DNA from: Phaeoceros laevis
Taxonomy: Eukaryota; Anthocerotophyta; Anthocerotopsida; Notothyladales
Direction: 5' to 3'
Assembly: GCA_049999765.1 (NCBI GenBank)
Contig: JBNGIQ010009451.1
Coordinates: 22,745-86,744 of the forward strand
DNA: 64,000 nt
Positions 53,620-63,360 of the stretch are shown here, piece after piece. The position numbers and the translations under genes are program-made. Numbering within the stretch: position 1 is the first letter of the stretch; each line of letters starts with the position of its first letter. The notes below the pieces were generated by a model. That model was not told the DNA's origin, made no database searches, and was given only the letters and a program-made list of their open reading frames with translations.

Positions 53620-54186
53620 TGTACAGCGTTAGGCCATCCCTTGCTCTACTTGTTCTTAGTTCTTTTTGGTGAACCCGGCCCATTTTACTTGTTCATAGTT
53701 CAGAACCCATTCATCTGTAAGTAACTCTGTCCATATGTCGAAGCCATCCGTATGGGCATGTATAATGTCTGTGACCGTAACTTACCACTTTCAACATTCG
53801 ACAATCCATAAGATCCGTTCGAGAAGAAAGAATATCGAACCACTCGATCAATACCCTATTGTTACGATTGCAGATAACTTGAAATATCATACATACAGGC
53901 GATGTCATTACATAGGGTACATTGGGAGTCATCCTGTCTAATGATGATTTGAGAACATCACAGAAGTGGTTACAAAACTGTGGCATGGAAACCGGCTCTA
54001 AAACCTTGCAATCGAACTAGGGCTGCAACTTGCATCATAATGCGTCTAAAATCGCCACCTTACCATGCAGACATGCATGTCAAATGCTGATTGGCCTGTG
54101 GTTTTAGCAAGAAGCAACTGAAGCCACTGACAAGCAGTGGTGAAGTACGTACATCTAGGCGAAACCTTGGCAGGGTTCCGAGCGCG
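53620..54186. other. intergenic, no recognisable gene
   Basis: VPS15 3' region and SMAP1 upstream region. No other feature was seen. Confidence 0.5.
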
Positions 54187-54372
54187 ATGAAGCCATTCCC
54201 TATCTTCATGGGGCAAGATTTGGACGACCAGGGCGTGGCAGCGGCCATGGACGTCGATCTGGACGGGGATGCCTTGGACATGATGGGCGATGCGGCTGCG
54301 GATAACAAGCCTACAGACTCCGATTTCTACAACAATTTCGAGGACGACTTCGATGACTGTGACATCGCCTAG
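54187..54372 (+). CDS. SMAP1: SMALL ACIDIC PROTEIN 1-like peptide
   Basis: 61 residues from ATG 54187, starting MKPFPIFMGQD. The acidic middle (MDVDLDGDALDMM) and C-terminus ending NFEDDFDDCDIA match the plant SMAP family, whose C-terminal F/D box (FDDDFDDTD-like) is its hallmark. Arabidopsis SMAP1 acts in auxin and 2,4-D responses through the CUL1-RUB machinery. An in-frame ATG upstream at 54091 would add 32 unrelated residues, so the internal start is preferred. The usual family length is about 60 residues. The C-terminal Cys in place of Thr is unusual but minor. Confidence 0.8.
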   Translation: MKPFPIFMGQDLDDQGVAAAMDVDLDGDALDMMGDAAADNKPTDSDFYNNFEDDFDDCDIA

Positions 54373-55534
54373 GCTGCCGCCGCAGGTAATCGCTGCCTTG
54401 GTACTAGTTCGGTTTTCCCGTCTCCATCCTAAGCAGAGATGTGGAGCGTGCCCGTTTTTAGCTTCTTCTGCCGTGTCAGGGTCAGGATCTGTCTGGGCCC
54501 TGTGAGCTGCTGGAATGCTCGTTGTGAGGACCACCTGTTGGAATTTTGGTGCGTGATTGGTAGAATTTCAAGCTCAGCAATTTGTCATCACAGGAACGTG
54601 GAACGCACTGGAGGCTGGAGTGGCTACGATATGTAGGTCAGAAGCGACCTCTGATTTGTTTGTGCTCGGACAAGGCGAACCATTAGAGGGGAAGCGGTAG
54701 CACGAGTTGCTCCTGTAGTTTGAATAATTGGGGTTTGCAGGCTTCAGCTCATGGGCTAACACGCATGCAGTGCCGTCTAAAGAATCAGTGTTTTCTTGTT
54801 ACCACGCTGCTGTGTCCACGGATGACAGGCAGTCTCATTGGCTTATGTTCTAATCATTACGCAAAACTTGGGGCACAGACATGTCAGTATTATGTTATAG
54901 ACTTATAGTTCACTCATTGTCAAGAAGTTTGCACTCATCTAGCTCACTCTGGGATATTTTCTCCTTATAAATCCACCTTCCTTCCTCCTGGGCTTTCGTA
55001 CGTCCTTCGGTCTTCCGGATGCTCGTAGCTCACAGCTTTACCGGATAACTGACCTAGTATCTCGGCCACGTAAATGCGGTGGCACCTGTCCATGTTAATC
55101 TGAGGCGTAAATGCGGTGGCACCTGTCCACGTTAATCTGACCTGTGATTGTGATTGCCTTGTGATTGACATAGCTCATGCCACCCTGTCCAGCATTACTC
55201 ACAAGCCAGCTGCTTGCGTTCTTTGAATGACCACAAGCATCATTTGCATGTCCTTGTGAAGCTTGTGAGGGTTCCAAAGCCAGCCTGGTAATGGAACACG
55301 AATCAGGGAGCCCTAATAAACAGGATTTGATCGGTGCTGACTGGCGGGAAGTGACTCCCACGGAGATGGAACATTGGGGAGGCCAAGAAACATGGCCTGA
55401 CGGCCTGGCTCGTATCCTCCCGTCTTCCTACTCCCCTTCGGACTCAGCATTTCGAAGCTTAGGTCTCGGGGAGGCTGGAAGGTAGGACAGGCGCCACTGT
55501 GACCCTGCAGCTTGTGGAGCCGGGTGCTGGCGCA
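54373..55534. other. intergenic with a short tandem duplication
   Basis: At 55070-55140, two units of about 38 bases carry TAAATGCGGTGGCACCTGTC and TTAATCTGA. No gene was recognised. Confidence 0.5.
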
Positions 55535-57337
55535 ATGGAAGAAGAAGCAAGCTGCTCGGAACCGGACTGGCGCTGGAAGCTGGAGGAGCTGGGGTTCTCT
55601 TCGAAAGTGGCAGCAAGAGCCGTGGAAAGCTTGGAGAGGGGAGGGCAAAAGGTGACCATGTCTGCGCTTCTGGACTTCCTTTGCGCCTCTCCAAGCCCCG
55701 GCTGGTCGCATGCAGGCCCTTGTACTCCCGAGGGAAGCATGGATTCAGACGAGGATATGGAGCTGGACGAGGATGAACATACCGGGGCAGACAGCGATAC
55801 AGGTGTAGGTGTTGAAGTTGATGGTGCCAAGTATGATGCTCAAGATCCCAGGTGGGAGGACCTAAAAGAGCTTGGCTACAGTGATGATATTATTAGCATT
55901 GCCCTAAGCTATAACCGTGACAGTGAGAGAAGTGTTGAGGAAAGTGTTGCAGAAGTGGTGGACTGGATAGAAGCCTACCAATTGACCGACGTTCTTCCTC
56001 CAAAGCATGAGACTCCTATTGACAAAGTGGTTAGAGGTGTTAAGGCAGTTTATGGCCATCTGCACCCCGTGCATGAAGCGGCCATACGCAAAAGTGAGTG
56101 CCAAGATGTAGGGGAAGCTCTGGATTTGATCGAAGCCTTCAGGCAGCACAAGGAATTGGAGAATGCCTCGGCGGAAAATGGTGTTGATGCATTGAACCTT
56201 GTTGAGGGCTTTGAGGAGGAGCGCAGGACCATCCCCAGAAGGGAGGTCAGAGAGCAAAGGAGGACAAGGAAGCCCAGGGATGCGGTTGCATATCCAAGAA
56301 GAATCGTAGAAGAGCATGCTTTTTCGGATGCCCAGGCTGGAGCGACAGGGTTTGGAGTCCCTGGCCAAGCAGTTGTCCCAAGGCAACTGAGACAAGACAT
56401 AGCTGGGCCCCCGTACTTCTACTTCGAGAACGTGGCAGCCATGGCGAAGCATGAGTGGGACCAGATATCGTCTGCACTCTACGGCATCGAGCCAGAGTTT
56501 GTGGACTCTGTTCATTTTTCAGCTTGCAGGCGGCCCAGAGGCTATGTCCACAACCTACCTGTTGAGGGCAGAAGGCTCATTATTCGGCAACCTGGCATGA
56601 CCGTGCAGGAGCTCCTTCCAGACACCTGTGGAAAGCACTGGCCTGTTTGGGATCCAAGGAACAAGCTTATCTGCATAGGGGTGAGGGGGGGGCATAAAGT
56701 GGTTGTGGGCATCACAGAGGCTTTGAAGACGCGTGGGGATCGGATTCAACACGATGAACAATTCCGGCAGGAAACTTTGATGGTGCTGAAAAAGTGGAGT
56801 TTGGTTTGGACGGGACCTAACCAACTGTCACCTCCGACTGTAGAAGAGGTGGAGCTAATGCTAGGATTCGACAGAGGTCACACAAGAGGTATTGTTAACA
56901 AAATTGACATATGGAGAGCTCTGGAAAACACCTTCCAGGTCAACACAGTTGCTTATCATCTGTCTGTGTTGAAGCCCAAGTTTCCAGGAGGGATGAATGT
57001 CATCTCCCTATTCTCGGGTATAGGAGGTGCGGAGGTTGCCCTGCACAAGGTGGGTATTCGCATCAACACGCTAGTGAGTATAGAGAAGGAAGTGAAGGTG
57101 AGGGAGGTGATCCTCAACTGGTGGCGAGTCACTGGTCAACAGGGTCACCTGATTGATGACATCCATGACGTAGCGGATTTCACCAGAGAGAAGCTGGCAG
57201 AGATTGTGAGGAGGCATGGAAAGTTTGACCTCTTAATTGGGGCCAGCCCCCCCTACAACCTGGCAGGTAACAGGGACGCCTTCCATCATTACCAGCGTAT
57301 TCTGCATGATGTAAGGCTTTTGTCAGGGGCACACTGA
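55535..57337 (+). CDS. DRM-type (rearranged) DNA methyltransferase-like, intronless, catalytic Cys lost
   Basis: 600 residues from ATG 55535 (MEEEASC). UBA-like segments lie near residues 10-50 (WRWKLEELGFSSKVAARAVE), 105-150 (WEDLKELGYSDDIISIAL) and 165-205. The rearranged catalytic region follows: PPYFYFENVAAM, IEPEFVDSVHF, WDPRNKL, LMLGFDRGHTRG, FQVNTVAYHLSVLKPKFPGG, then the SAM-binding motif LFSGIGGAEVALHKVGI. Motif IV, normally SPCNNLAG, reads SPPYNLAG, so the nucleophilic Cys is Pro at residue 573 (codon 57251-57253). Methyl transfer is not expected. Arabidopsis DRM3 is a catalytically altered paralogue that still supports RNA-directed DNA methylation, so a DRM3-like role is possible. 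Seed-plant DRM genes have many introns; this copy has none, which suggests retroposition. A run of seven C at the site should be checked for read error. Confidence 0.85.
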   Translation: MEEEASCSEPDWRWKLEELGFSSKVAARAVESLERGGQKVTMSALLDFLCASPSPGWSHAGPCTPEGSMDSDEDMELDEDEHTGADSDTGVGVEVDGAKYDAQDPRWEDLKELGYSDDIISIALSYNRDSERSVEESVAEVVDWIEAYQLTDVLPPKHETPIDKVVRGVKAVYGHLHPVHEAAIRKSECQDVGEALDLIEAFRQHKELENASAENGVDALNLVEGFEEERRTIPRREVREQRRTRKPRDAVAYPRRIVEEHAFSDAQAGATGFGVPGQAVVPRQLRQDIAGPPYFYFENVAAMAKHEWDQISSALYGIEPEFVDSVHFSACRRPRGYVHNLPVEGRRLIIRQPGMTVQELLPDTCGKHWPVWDPRNKLICIGVRGGHKVVVGITEALKTRGDRIQHDEQFRQETLMVLKKWSLVWTGPNQLSPPTVEEVELMLGFDRGHTRGIVNKIDIWRALENTFQVNTVAYHLSVLKPKFPGGMNVISLFSGIGGAEVALHKVGIRINTLVSIEKEVKVREVILNWWRVTGQQGHLIDDIHDVADFTREKLAEIVRRHGKFDLLIGASPPYNLAGNRDAFHHYQRILHDVRLLSGAH

Positions 57338-57883
57338 CCAAGGCCAAGGTAAGCCTGCCATACGCATATCTCTTATGAGTAAGGGGACGTTGGGTTTCAC
57401 TTACCATCTGCAGTATCAGAAGCAGTGTTGTGGTTGGCAGACCAGTTGGTGGAGGATGCCAGAGAAAGCCGCAAGTAAAAAACGCTTGAGCCATTCCGAC
57501 ACAGCATAGACAACGGCGCACAATTGTCACGGACACCATTAGCCCAAACCTTATCATTACCCACAGCCTCAGAGTGTGTCAGCCTCTGTGACTGTAGTAA
57601 GCCATTTCCGTAAAACCCCAAAGAAGGTGGTCAGATTTATCAAGATAATTACGGGACACGGCGATGTACTTGAGCTGGAGTTTGGAGTGGCATCGGATTG
57701 GGTGGGTCGAATTTGTTCCTCGAGAAAGGCCCCATAAAATTCAGTGCACGCTATCGACGCTGACGTTCAACGGCAGTATTCCCTGGAGGCCACTGATGCT
57801 TTTCATTCATTCATGTGAACTGAAAGCGCCCAGACATAGTCTTCATAAGCCGCTGGTTCTAAGGAACGGCGTACATTTGGGAC
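57338..57883. other. intergenic, no recognisable gene
   Basis: About 550 bases between the DRM-like gene and the peptide candidate. Nothing else was seen. Confidence 0.5.
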
Positions 57884-58330
57884 ATGTCGACGAGGGCATT
57901 GTTTCTTGCTGTGGCCTATCTAATTGTGTCTTTCACCAGCAGAGTGGCTATGGGGGTACCACAATCGACAGATGACGAGCTCAGTGCAGAGCGACCCACA
58001 CATGCCGAACTCAAGGCCGTTCAAACTTTTGGACGGCCTCCTACCCCTAACATTTATGGGCCTCCTACCCCCAGCAATATTGGGCCTCGACCCACACATG
58101 CAGAGCTCAAAATCATTGCACCTCCTCCCTTTTTAAACCTCTTTGAAAGAACAGGTGACTTGGGGTACGTACTTGTAGTGTGTTGTTCTCGCGATTCATT
58201 TGAAGGCTTGAGCTGATGTCCTACTCTTTTTTGCAGTTCCTATCGGAGAGGGCATAATTGGCGACATCAATTTTGCCGGAATGGGTACTTTCTTGCCTTG
58301 GGACGAGCTTCCATATGTTCTTTCATGTAG
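57884..58330 (+). CDS. candidate secreted Pro-rich peptide precursor with a repeated motif
   Basis: Start ATG 57884. The first 24 residues (MSTRALFLAVAYLIVSFTSR...) look like a signal peptide. The mature part has PTHAELK twice, separated by Pro-rich sequence (GRPPTPNIYGPPTP). A donor GTACGT follows 58164 and an acceptor TTTTTTGCAG ends at 58236; joining them gives 281 + 94 = 375 bases, an exact 124-residue frame ending at TAG 58328-58330, with two Cys near the end. The family is not recognised. Repeated short motifs behind a signal peptide resemble plant peptide-hormone precursors, but this is inference; an unspliced shorter form ending at 58216 is also possible. Confidence 0.4.
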
Positions 58331-58961
58331 ACATGTAGAGTGAAACTTTTTTGCATATTGTGTAGAGGTTTCTTTTCCAATGATACGGGATTTTGCTCAT
58401 AGCATATCAAGAAGTATCAAACACACGTTTGTATGTGCTTGTAGGACTGGTAATCCTCTTGACCTATGTCAATGCACCACAAGTCCCATACACTTGCAAT
58501 GTTAAAGATGGATGTGGAGGCAAACTAAAATGAGGATACTAATTGCTCTTCTCCAAGAAGTAAAAGTATACACCAAGGTAGCATGAGTACTGGCGGACAT
58601 GAGTACTGGCTGTCCTCCCAAATTCCTAATGGCGAAAGTATGAAGGCGTATTGTTGTCTTGGGAGTGAACCAAAACTAGCCTTTGAATAGAGAATTGAGA
58701 GAATGAAAAGCTTTGGTGGTTGGGATGATACCAACTATGCTTTCTCTTACATTATAGCGAGGTAGTGCTACTTCTCATGAATTCTTCTTCTTGGGCACCA
58801 AAGAAGAAAAGAACAAGATTAGAGCTACCGTGACAAGACAAGACTTCCAAAATACTTGCAAAAGACGAAGAAAGGGTGGTGTGAAATTCCATTTTCTCTA
58901 TAGATATGAATTGTTTGCCATCTTAGAGAAAGACGCCCTGGAGTCATGAAAAAACGATGGA
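58331..58961. other. intergenic, no recognisable gene
   Basis: AT-rich, no feature seen. It lies between the convergent peptide candidate and the CIPK gene. Confidence 0.5.
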
Positions 58962-60764
58962 TCACCTGGTTTTAATCTCCACCATGGTTGTTCTCACAGC
59001 CTTACATAGGAGCCCGAACGCCCGCTTGCAATCCTGAGAGTCCCCTGTCACCTTGCGAAGAATGACCATGAACATCTCTGACCCAGGGAGTTCAAACACC
59101 TCTCCCACGATGGAAAGAGGCTCCTTGGGACTGGAAGCCTGCGCATCCAGCTTCATCCTAAACCCCTTCACCTGAACGCTGAGCCCAACGCTCAAGGCCG
59201 CTGCCTGCATCTGACGTAAAATGTCCGGCGCCGGTAACCTGGACGTCAGCCTCGTTTCCTCCATGGCCCCAGTATCCCCCGGCCTCCTCTCGACGAGCGG
59301 CGACAGGTCGACGGGAGCCGACTGCGAGAGCAACTCGAAGGCGTTCATGCTCGCCGGCCCATCGCTCTCGTGCTCGGATTGCGCGCCGGGTGCCGGCTGG
59401 AACGCGGATTCCACGGCCTCCAGGCTCGCCTTCACTTCCTGAATCTCTCGGAAATCGGGAGGCCGGTAGTTCACCTTGAACCACTCGTTCTTGTAGATGC
59501 CCGTGGCAGTGATGCGCGTCGCGCTGAGAGGGTCCAGCATCCTGCGGATGAGCTTCCTGGCCGGCACGCTGACGCCGTAGGGGACGTGGTAATCGGCCGT
59601 CGCAATCTTCTCCTGCATCGTGATGAGACGGCCGTCTGCGCCGATCTCGTCGTCGAAGGGCAGCACTCCGCACAGCAGCTGGAAGAGGATGACCCCGCAG
59701 GCCCAGATATCCACAGGCGGGCCGTGGTACGATCGCACGCCGGTGATGGATTGCCAGCCGACGATCATCTCCGGAGCCATGTAGTACGTCGTGCCTACGA
59801 CGGACGAGAACTTGGTCTGCTGGCCATGGCCGGGCCCGGCCACGCTCATCATCCCGCTGAGCCCGAAATCCGCCACCTTGAGCTTCCCCTGCGCGTCCAG
59901 GAGCAGGTTCTCGGGCTTCAAGTCCCTGTGGACGACGCCCTTGCGGTGGCAGAAGGTCACGGCGTCGATGAGCTGGTGGAAGTACGCTCTTGCTTCGTCC
60001 TCCGGGAGCCGGTTCTGCTGGGTCTTCTGGAAGAGTGTGCCTCCTGGGAGGTACTCCATCACCAGGTAGACGTGGTAGCGCGACCCCATCACCTCGTGTA
60101 AACGGACGACGTTGGGGTGCCGCACCGCCATCATGGCCGCGATCTCCAGCATCAGGCGCTCCTGCATCGCCTGGTCCTCGGTCTGGGACTGGGTTTTCTT
60201 GATCATGATCTTGATGGCCACCTGCTCTCCGGTCACCACGTTCTGCGCCAGCCTGACCATGCCGAAGCCGCCCTTCCCCAGCTCCTTCCCCAGCACGTAC
60301 TTGCCTATCCGGAACCCCTCCTTCGTCTCTCTTCTTCTCTTCCCGGAGTTGAATCCGAACACGCCCCTCACTCCAGCACCTGCAGCTCTGGTACTGTTCT
60401 GCAGCCGCTGCGGTATCGAGCATCCCTCTATCCTTCCAGGCTGATTCAACCCGATTCGTCTCGGCCATCTGATGAAGCTCTGGAAACCCACCAGTGCAGT
60501 CTCACTGGATCTGCCCGCGCCATAGCCAGCAGTGGTGGGTCTGAAGTGGAACTCATGCCCGACAGGATCATTGCCGCCGTCATGATCAGGGTTGGAGGTG
60601 GGTGCAGGCGAGCATGAATCCGAGGCAGTGGCTGTTGCGTGGACGCTGAGACGCCACAACAGGCCGGGAAGCACCACGTCGCTGCCATTGGTCCGCCCAA
60701 AGCCTCGAAGTGCTTGCCAAACATGGGCTCTACCTATTGCTCCGGCCAAGGATCTCGCCCGCAT
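58962..60764 (-). CDS. CBL-interacting protein kinase (CIPK/SnRK3) with N-terminal extension
   Basis: 600 residues, intronless, GC-rich, ATG at 60762-60764. A Ser/Thr kinase activated by calcineurin B-like Ca2+ sensors. Kinase domain about residues 153-435: GKGGFG, catalytic Lys in VAIK (K185), HRDLKPEN (279-286), DFG (299-301), MAPE (329-332). The CBL-binding NAF motif, MNAFELLSQSAPVDLSPL, starts at about 473, followed by a PPI-like C-terminal region. All catalytic residues are present. The first 150 residues are unusual for CIPKs: Arg-rich, with no Asp or Glu before residue 29, like a mitochondrial or plastid presequence. No other Met occurs before residue 170, already inside the kinase glycine loop, so this extension must be translated unless an upstream exon replaces it. 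It is next to a broken paralogue on the same strand. Confidence 0.88.
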   Translation of the reverse strand: MRARSLAGAIGRAHVWQALRGFGRTNGSDVVLPGLLWRLSVHATATASDSCSPAPTSNPDHDGGNDPVGHEFHFRPTTAGYGAGRSSETALVGFQSFIRWPRRIGLNQPGRIEGCSIPQRLQNSTRAAGAGVRGVFGFNSGKRRRETKEGFRIGKYVLGKELGKGGFGMVRLAQNVVTGEQVAIKIMIKKTQSQTEDQAMQERLMLEIAAMMAVRHPNVVRLHEVMGSRYHVYLVMEYLPGGTLFQKTQQNRLPEDEARAYFHQLIDAVTFCHRKGVVHRDLKPENLLLDAQGKLKVADFGLSGMMSVAGPGHGQQTKFSSVVGTTYYMAPEMIVGWQSITGVRSYHGPPVDIWACGVILFQLLCGVLPFDDEIGADGRLITMQEKIATADYHVPYGVSVPARKLIRRMLDPLSATRITATGIYKNEWFKVNYRPPDFREIQEVKASLEAVESAFQPAPGAQSEHESDGPASMNAFELLSQSAPVDLSPLVERRPGDTGAMEETRLTSRLPAPDILRQMQAAALSVGLSVQVKGFRMKLDAQASSPKEPLSIVGEVFELPGSEMFMVILRKVTGDSQDCKRAFGLLCKAVRTTMVEIKTR

Positions 60765-61098
60765 CCTTTGAAGCTAGCAGAACGCTCAGAATGTTCAACT
60801 CCAAGAAAGAGAGAGGGCAGTTTTGGCTGTTGGCTTAACAACTGGTTCCAGTGTCGCATGAACATGACCTCTCTGGTTTCAAGATTGATCAGTCATGAGC
60901 CCCAGGAACTTTCACAATCTTGTCTTTGATGGCTGCAGCCACATTTCTGAGGAACTGGTGAAATTCCTGGTGGTCGCCTGTGACTCTGCGAACTTCTACC
61001 ATGTAGGCGCACTTGGCAACCTTGGCAACCTCCGCAGTCACGCACAGAAGTCCCTCGCGACCTGGGCTGGGTGCCGTGATTTTCATCTTGAAATCCAT

Positions 61099-61108
61099 NN
61101 NNNNNNNN
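61099..61108. other. assembly gap, 10 N
   Basis: Ten N within the C-terminal part of the CIPK-like pseudogene. Confidence 0.9.
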
Positions 61109-61469
61109 ACAGCACGGATCACAGCACTTAGAACTACACCGACGTGACGGAATGGGTGCACCCGCTGCAACTTGATCGCCTTCAGCGACTTGAAGTCGGT
61201 TCTGAGCACCTCGTCCAGGTTGGACTAATACTGGGCGAGATCTGCCGGGTGGAGAGCCACGAGCTGTGGACGAGTTTGAACCACTCCACCTGAGCTAAAA
61301 TTGCACAGCTCATTCTTTCGGAAGGATTTGGTTCCAGAAGTCGATGCACTATGTAGGTGGCACCCACACTGAGCTTGGGCATGTGGTACCGCCCAGCTTT
61401 GATCTTCCTGAACAGTGCCTGGTTGTCGTTTTCATCTCTCGTGAATGGCAGCCTGCCTGCTAGCATGTA

Positions 61470-61725
61470 TGAAACAGACGCAAGTATTTTAGGCTACTTC
61501 AGCCGAGGGTCCTCTCAAGCACCGACTAATTTGCAAGCTTGAAGCCGGAAAACCCTGCCTTGGCCAGCGGGCCAAGACTCTTTATTAACCAACAAGTTAC
61601 ATGTATTTAGATTGTTCTATTACTGGTACGAATCCTAATTATAAGTTACTCGAATTCTAATTATAATTTGCCCAAATCCTAATTATAAGTTACCTGGCTG
61701 CTAAACTATCCTGCTTCTGGTTACA
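61470..61725. mobile_element. solo-LTR-like insertion with 5-bp target-site duplication
   Basis: 256 bases starting TGAAAC and ending GTTACA (5'-TG...CA-3'), flanked by the direct repeat ATGTA at 61465-61469 and 61726-61730. The host reading frame resumes exactly across it (LFY then MLAG). The ends are imperfect inverted repeats. It contains tandem CCTAATTATAAGTTAC-type units near 61627-61692. TG...CA ends with a 5-base duplication are typical of LTR retrotransposons left as a solo LTR or a TRIM. Confidence 0.8.
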
Positions 61726-62472
61726 ATGTAGAACAAGACGACCCCGCAGAACCAGAGATCAGGGGTGACCCCGTTGTTGCCTCGGCTGTCGATCACCTCG
61801 GGCGCCATGTAATAGTTGGTTCCGCATCGCAGGTACAGCAGGCCGTTGGTCTTGAGCTTGTCTTGGATGCAGGCGCTCAGTCCGAAATCTACGAGCTTCA
61901 CGTTGCCGTGGGCGTCCAAGAGGATGTTCCCGGGCTTGATGTCCCTGTGGTAGATGCCCTGGCTGTGGCAGTAGCTCACTGCGGAGATGAGCTGTTGGAA
62001 GTATTTCCGAGCCTGTGCTTCTGGCATCGAGCCTGCTGCGATGGCGGCCAAGAGGTGGCCGCCGCTAGCGTACTCCAGGACGAGGTAAGTGTTTTCACCA
62101 GCGGCCAGGACCTCCAGGAGTCGAATGACATGTGGGTGCCGCCTGATTTGTCTGAAAGCTGTGATCTCCGCCTTGAGGTGTGCCATGTATTCGCCACCCT
62201 TGCTGTACACTTTTAGTGCTACCTGTTCGCCGGTCTCCGTATGTCTCCCGAGCTTCACCTCGGCCGAGCTGCCGCAGCCGATCGTCGGCCCCACCTCGTA
62301 CTTGCCCACTGTGACGCCGGTGGTTCTGAAGGCCATTCCCGTCCGTGCTGTTTGCACCTGCATGCCAAAAGTTGCAACCTTGGCAAGCACAGGCAAAATT
62401 TTGCAAGCAAACGCGTGCACGCGGCGTCTTCAGGAGTGTTTGATGAATGAAGTCAGTAAATGTGCGCGACCT

Positions 62473-62481
62473 CCTTATATA
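62473..62481 (-). promoter_or_regulatory. TATA box, CIPK-like pseudogene
   Basis: Reverse complement reads TATATAAGG, about 110 bases upstream of the ATG at 62363, a typical distance for a plant core promoter. Confidence 0.5.
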
Positions 62482-62579
62482 GTCCGGATTTGGTGCCTTG
62501 AGGGCCAAGGAAGCAAGATAGTTGCCTGCAGGCCCAAGGAAGGAAAGGTTCCAACTCGTTCAAGAAATTGATCACTTTA

Positions 62580-63360
62580 GACTACCGAGGGCCAAGGAAG
62601 CAAGATTGGCAACAATTTGAGGATGCCTGTCTCCTACAGCAGAGCATAACATTGCTGGAGATAGACATGAGCAGTACGCCTCCACACTGCATGCAACCAA
62701 CAACATATATGTTGCTGTCGCCGAGCGCTGCGAGCGCGACAGGTCAAGAGGCGCACGCGGCGCCTACATCCCCCTTGGAATTGTGAGAGGCGGACTGGGC
62801 GCCATCCATCCCCGATTTCCAGCAGGGAGAGCGGAGAGAGGGCCCCAGGCGCCATCTCTCCCCAATTCCCAGCAGGGCCGTGCACCAGATGGCGGGAGGG
62901 AGGGAGGCGCCTTCCAGGTTGGCAGCCATGGCGGAGAGGCGCCCAAGGTTCCAGGAGCGGCAAGGAGATGCTGTCGGAAATGTGTCCACCGGTGTTCCAG
63001 GTCGGCAACCATGGCTGGGTGGCGCCTCCTCGGCTGGCAGCCATAGGAGAGGGAGGGANNNNNNNNNNNNNNNNNNNNNNNNNNNNNNNNNNNNNNNNNN
63101 NNNNNNNNNNNNNNNNNNNNNNNNNNNNNNNNNNNNNNNNNNNNNNNNNNNNNNNNNNGGGAAGGGCTGCGCACGGTGGCGCGCGGGGTTTGGCGGGGGG
63201 CAGAGGGTGGCGCGCGAGGGAGGGAGGAAGGCGCCCTGCCTTCCTCAGCCACAAAGGGGTATGGCAGGGGCGCGCGCACGACCTCCCTCTCCTCTCCAGC
63301 TATGGCCTTTCTCGGCTGGGAGCCATAGCCAGGCGGAGAGGGCCTAACCCTACCGGGTGA
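62580..63360. repeat. GC-rich degenerate repeats around a 100-N gap
   Basis: From about 62780 on, GGCGCC, CAGCAGGG and variants of GGCTGGCAGCCATAG recur irregularly. Bases 63059-63158 are N. Open frames here follow composition and are not genes. Confidence 0.6.

Larger units (their letters stand above)
60889..62363 (-). pseudogene. CIPK-like kinase gene, broken by an insertion
   Basis: Starts at ATG 62361-62363 (MQVQTARTGMAF; an alternative Met at 62336). Kinase motifs: GCGSSAEV, VALK, HRDIKPGN, DFGLSA, MAPE, then LWFCGVVLFY. There the frame enters a 256-base insertion and stops. Beyond it, MLAGRLPFTRDENDNQALF and HRLLEPNPSERM continue the C-lobe. Next come a frame change and a stop near 61227, with no NAF motif; after VVLSAVIRA a 10-N gap (61099-61108), then a PPI-like end MDFKMKITAP to VKVPGAHD (stop 60889-60891). 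Insertion, frame change and loss of NAF together mark a pseudogene of the neighbouring CIPK. HRDIKPGN (family KPEN) is also altered. Confidence 0.75.

Noticed and set aside
57884-58330. Alternative frame of the second exon (PIGEGIIGDINFAGMG...)
   Set aside because: It does not keep phase with the GTACGT donor; the other frame gives an exact multiple of three.
59370-60101. Plus-strand frame of 243 residues
   Set aside because: Antisense shadow of the CIPK kinase domain; composition only.
59158-60468. Long Arg-rich minus-strand frame of 436 residues
   Set aside because: It overlaps the CIPK gene in another frame of the same strand; GC-rich coding sequence often gives such frames. No domain.
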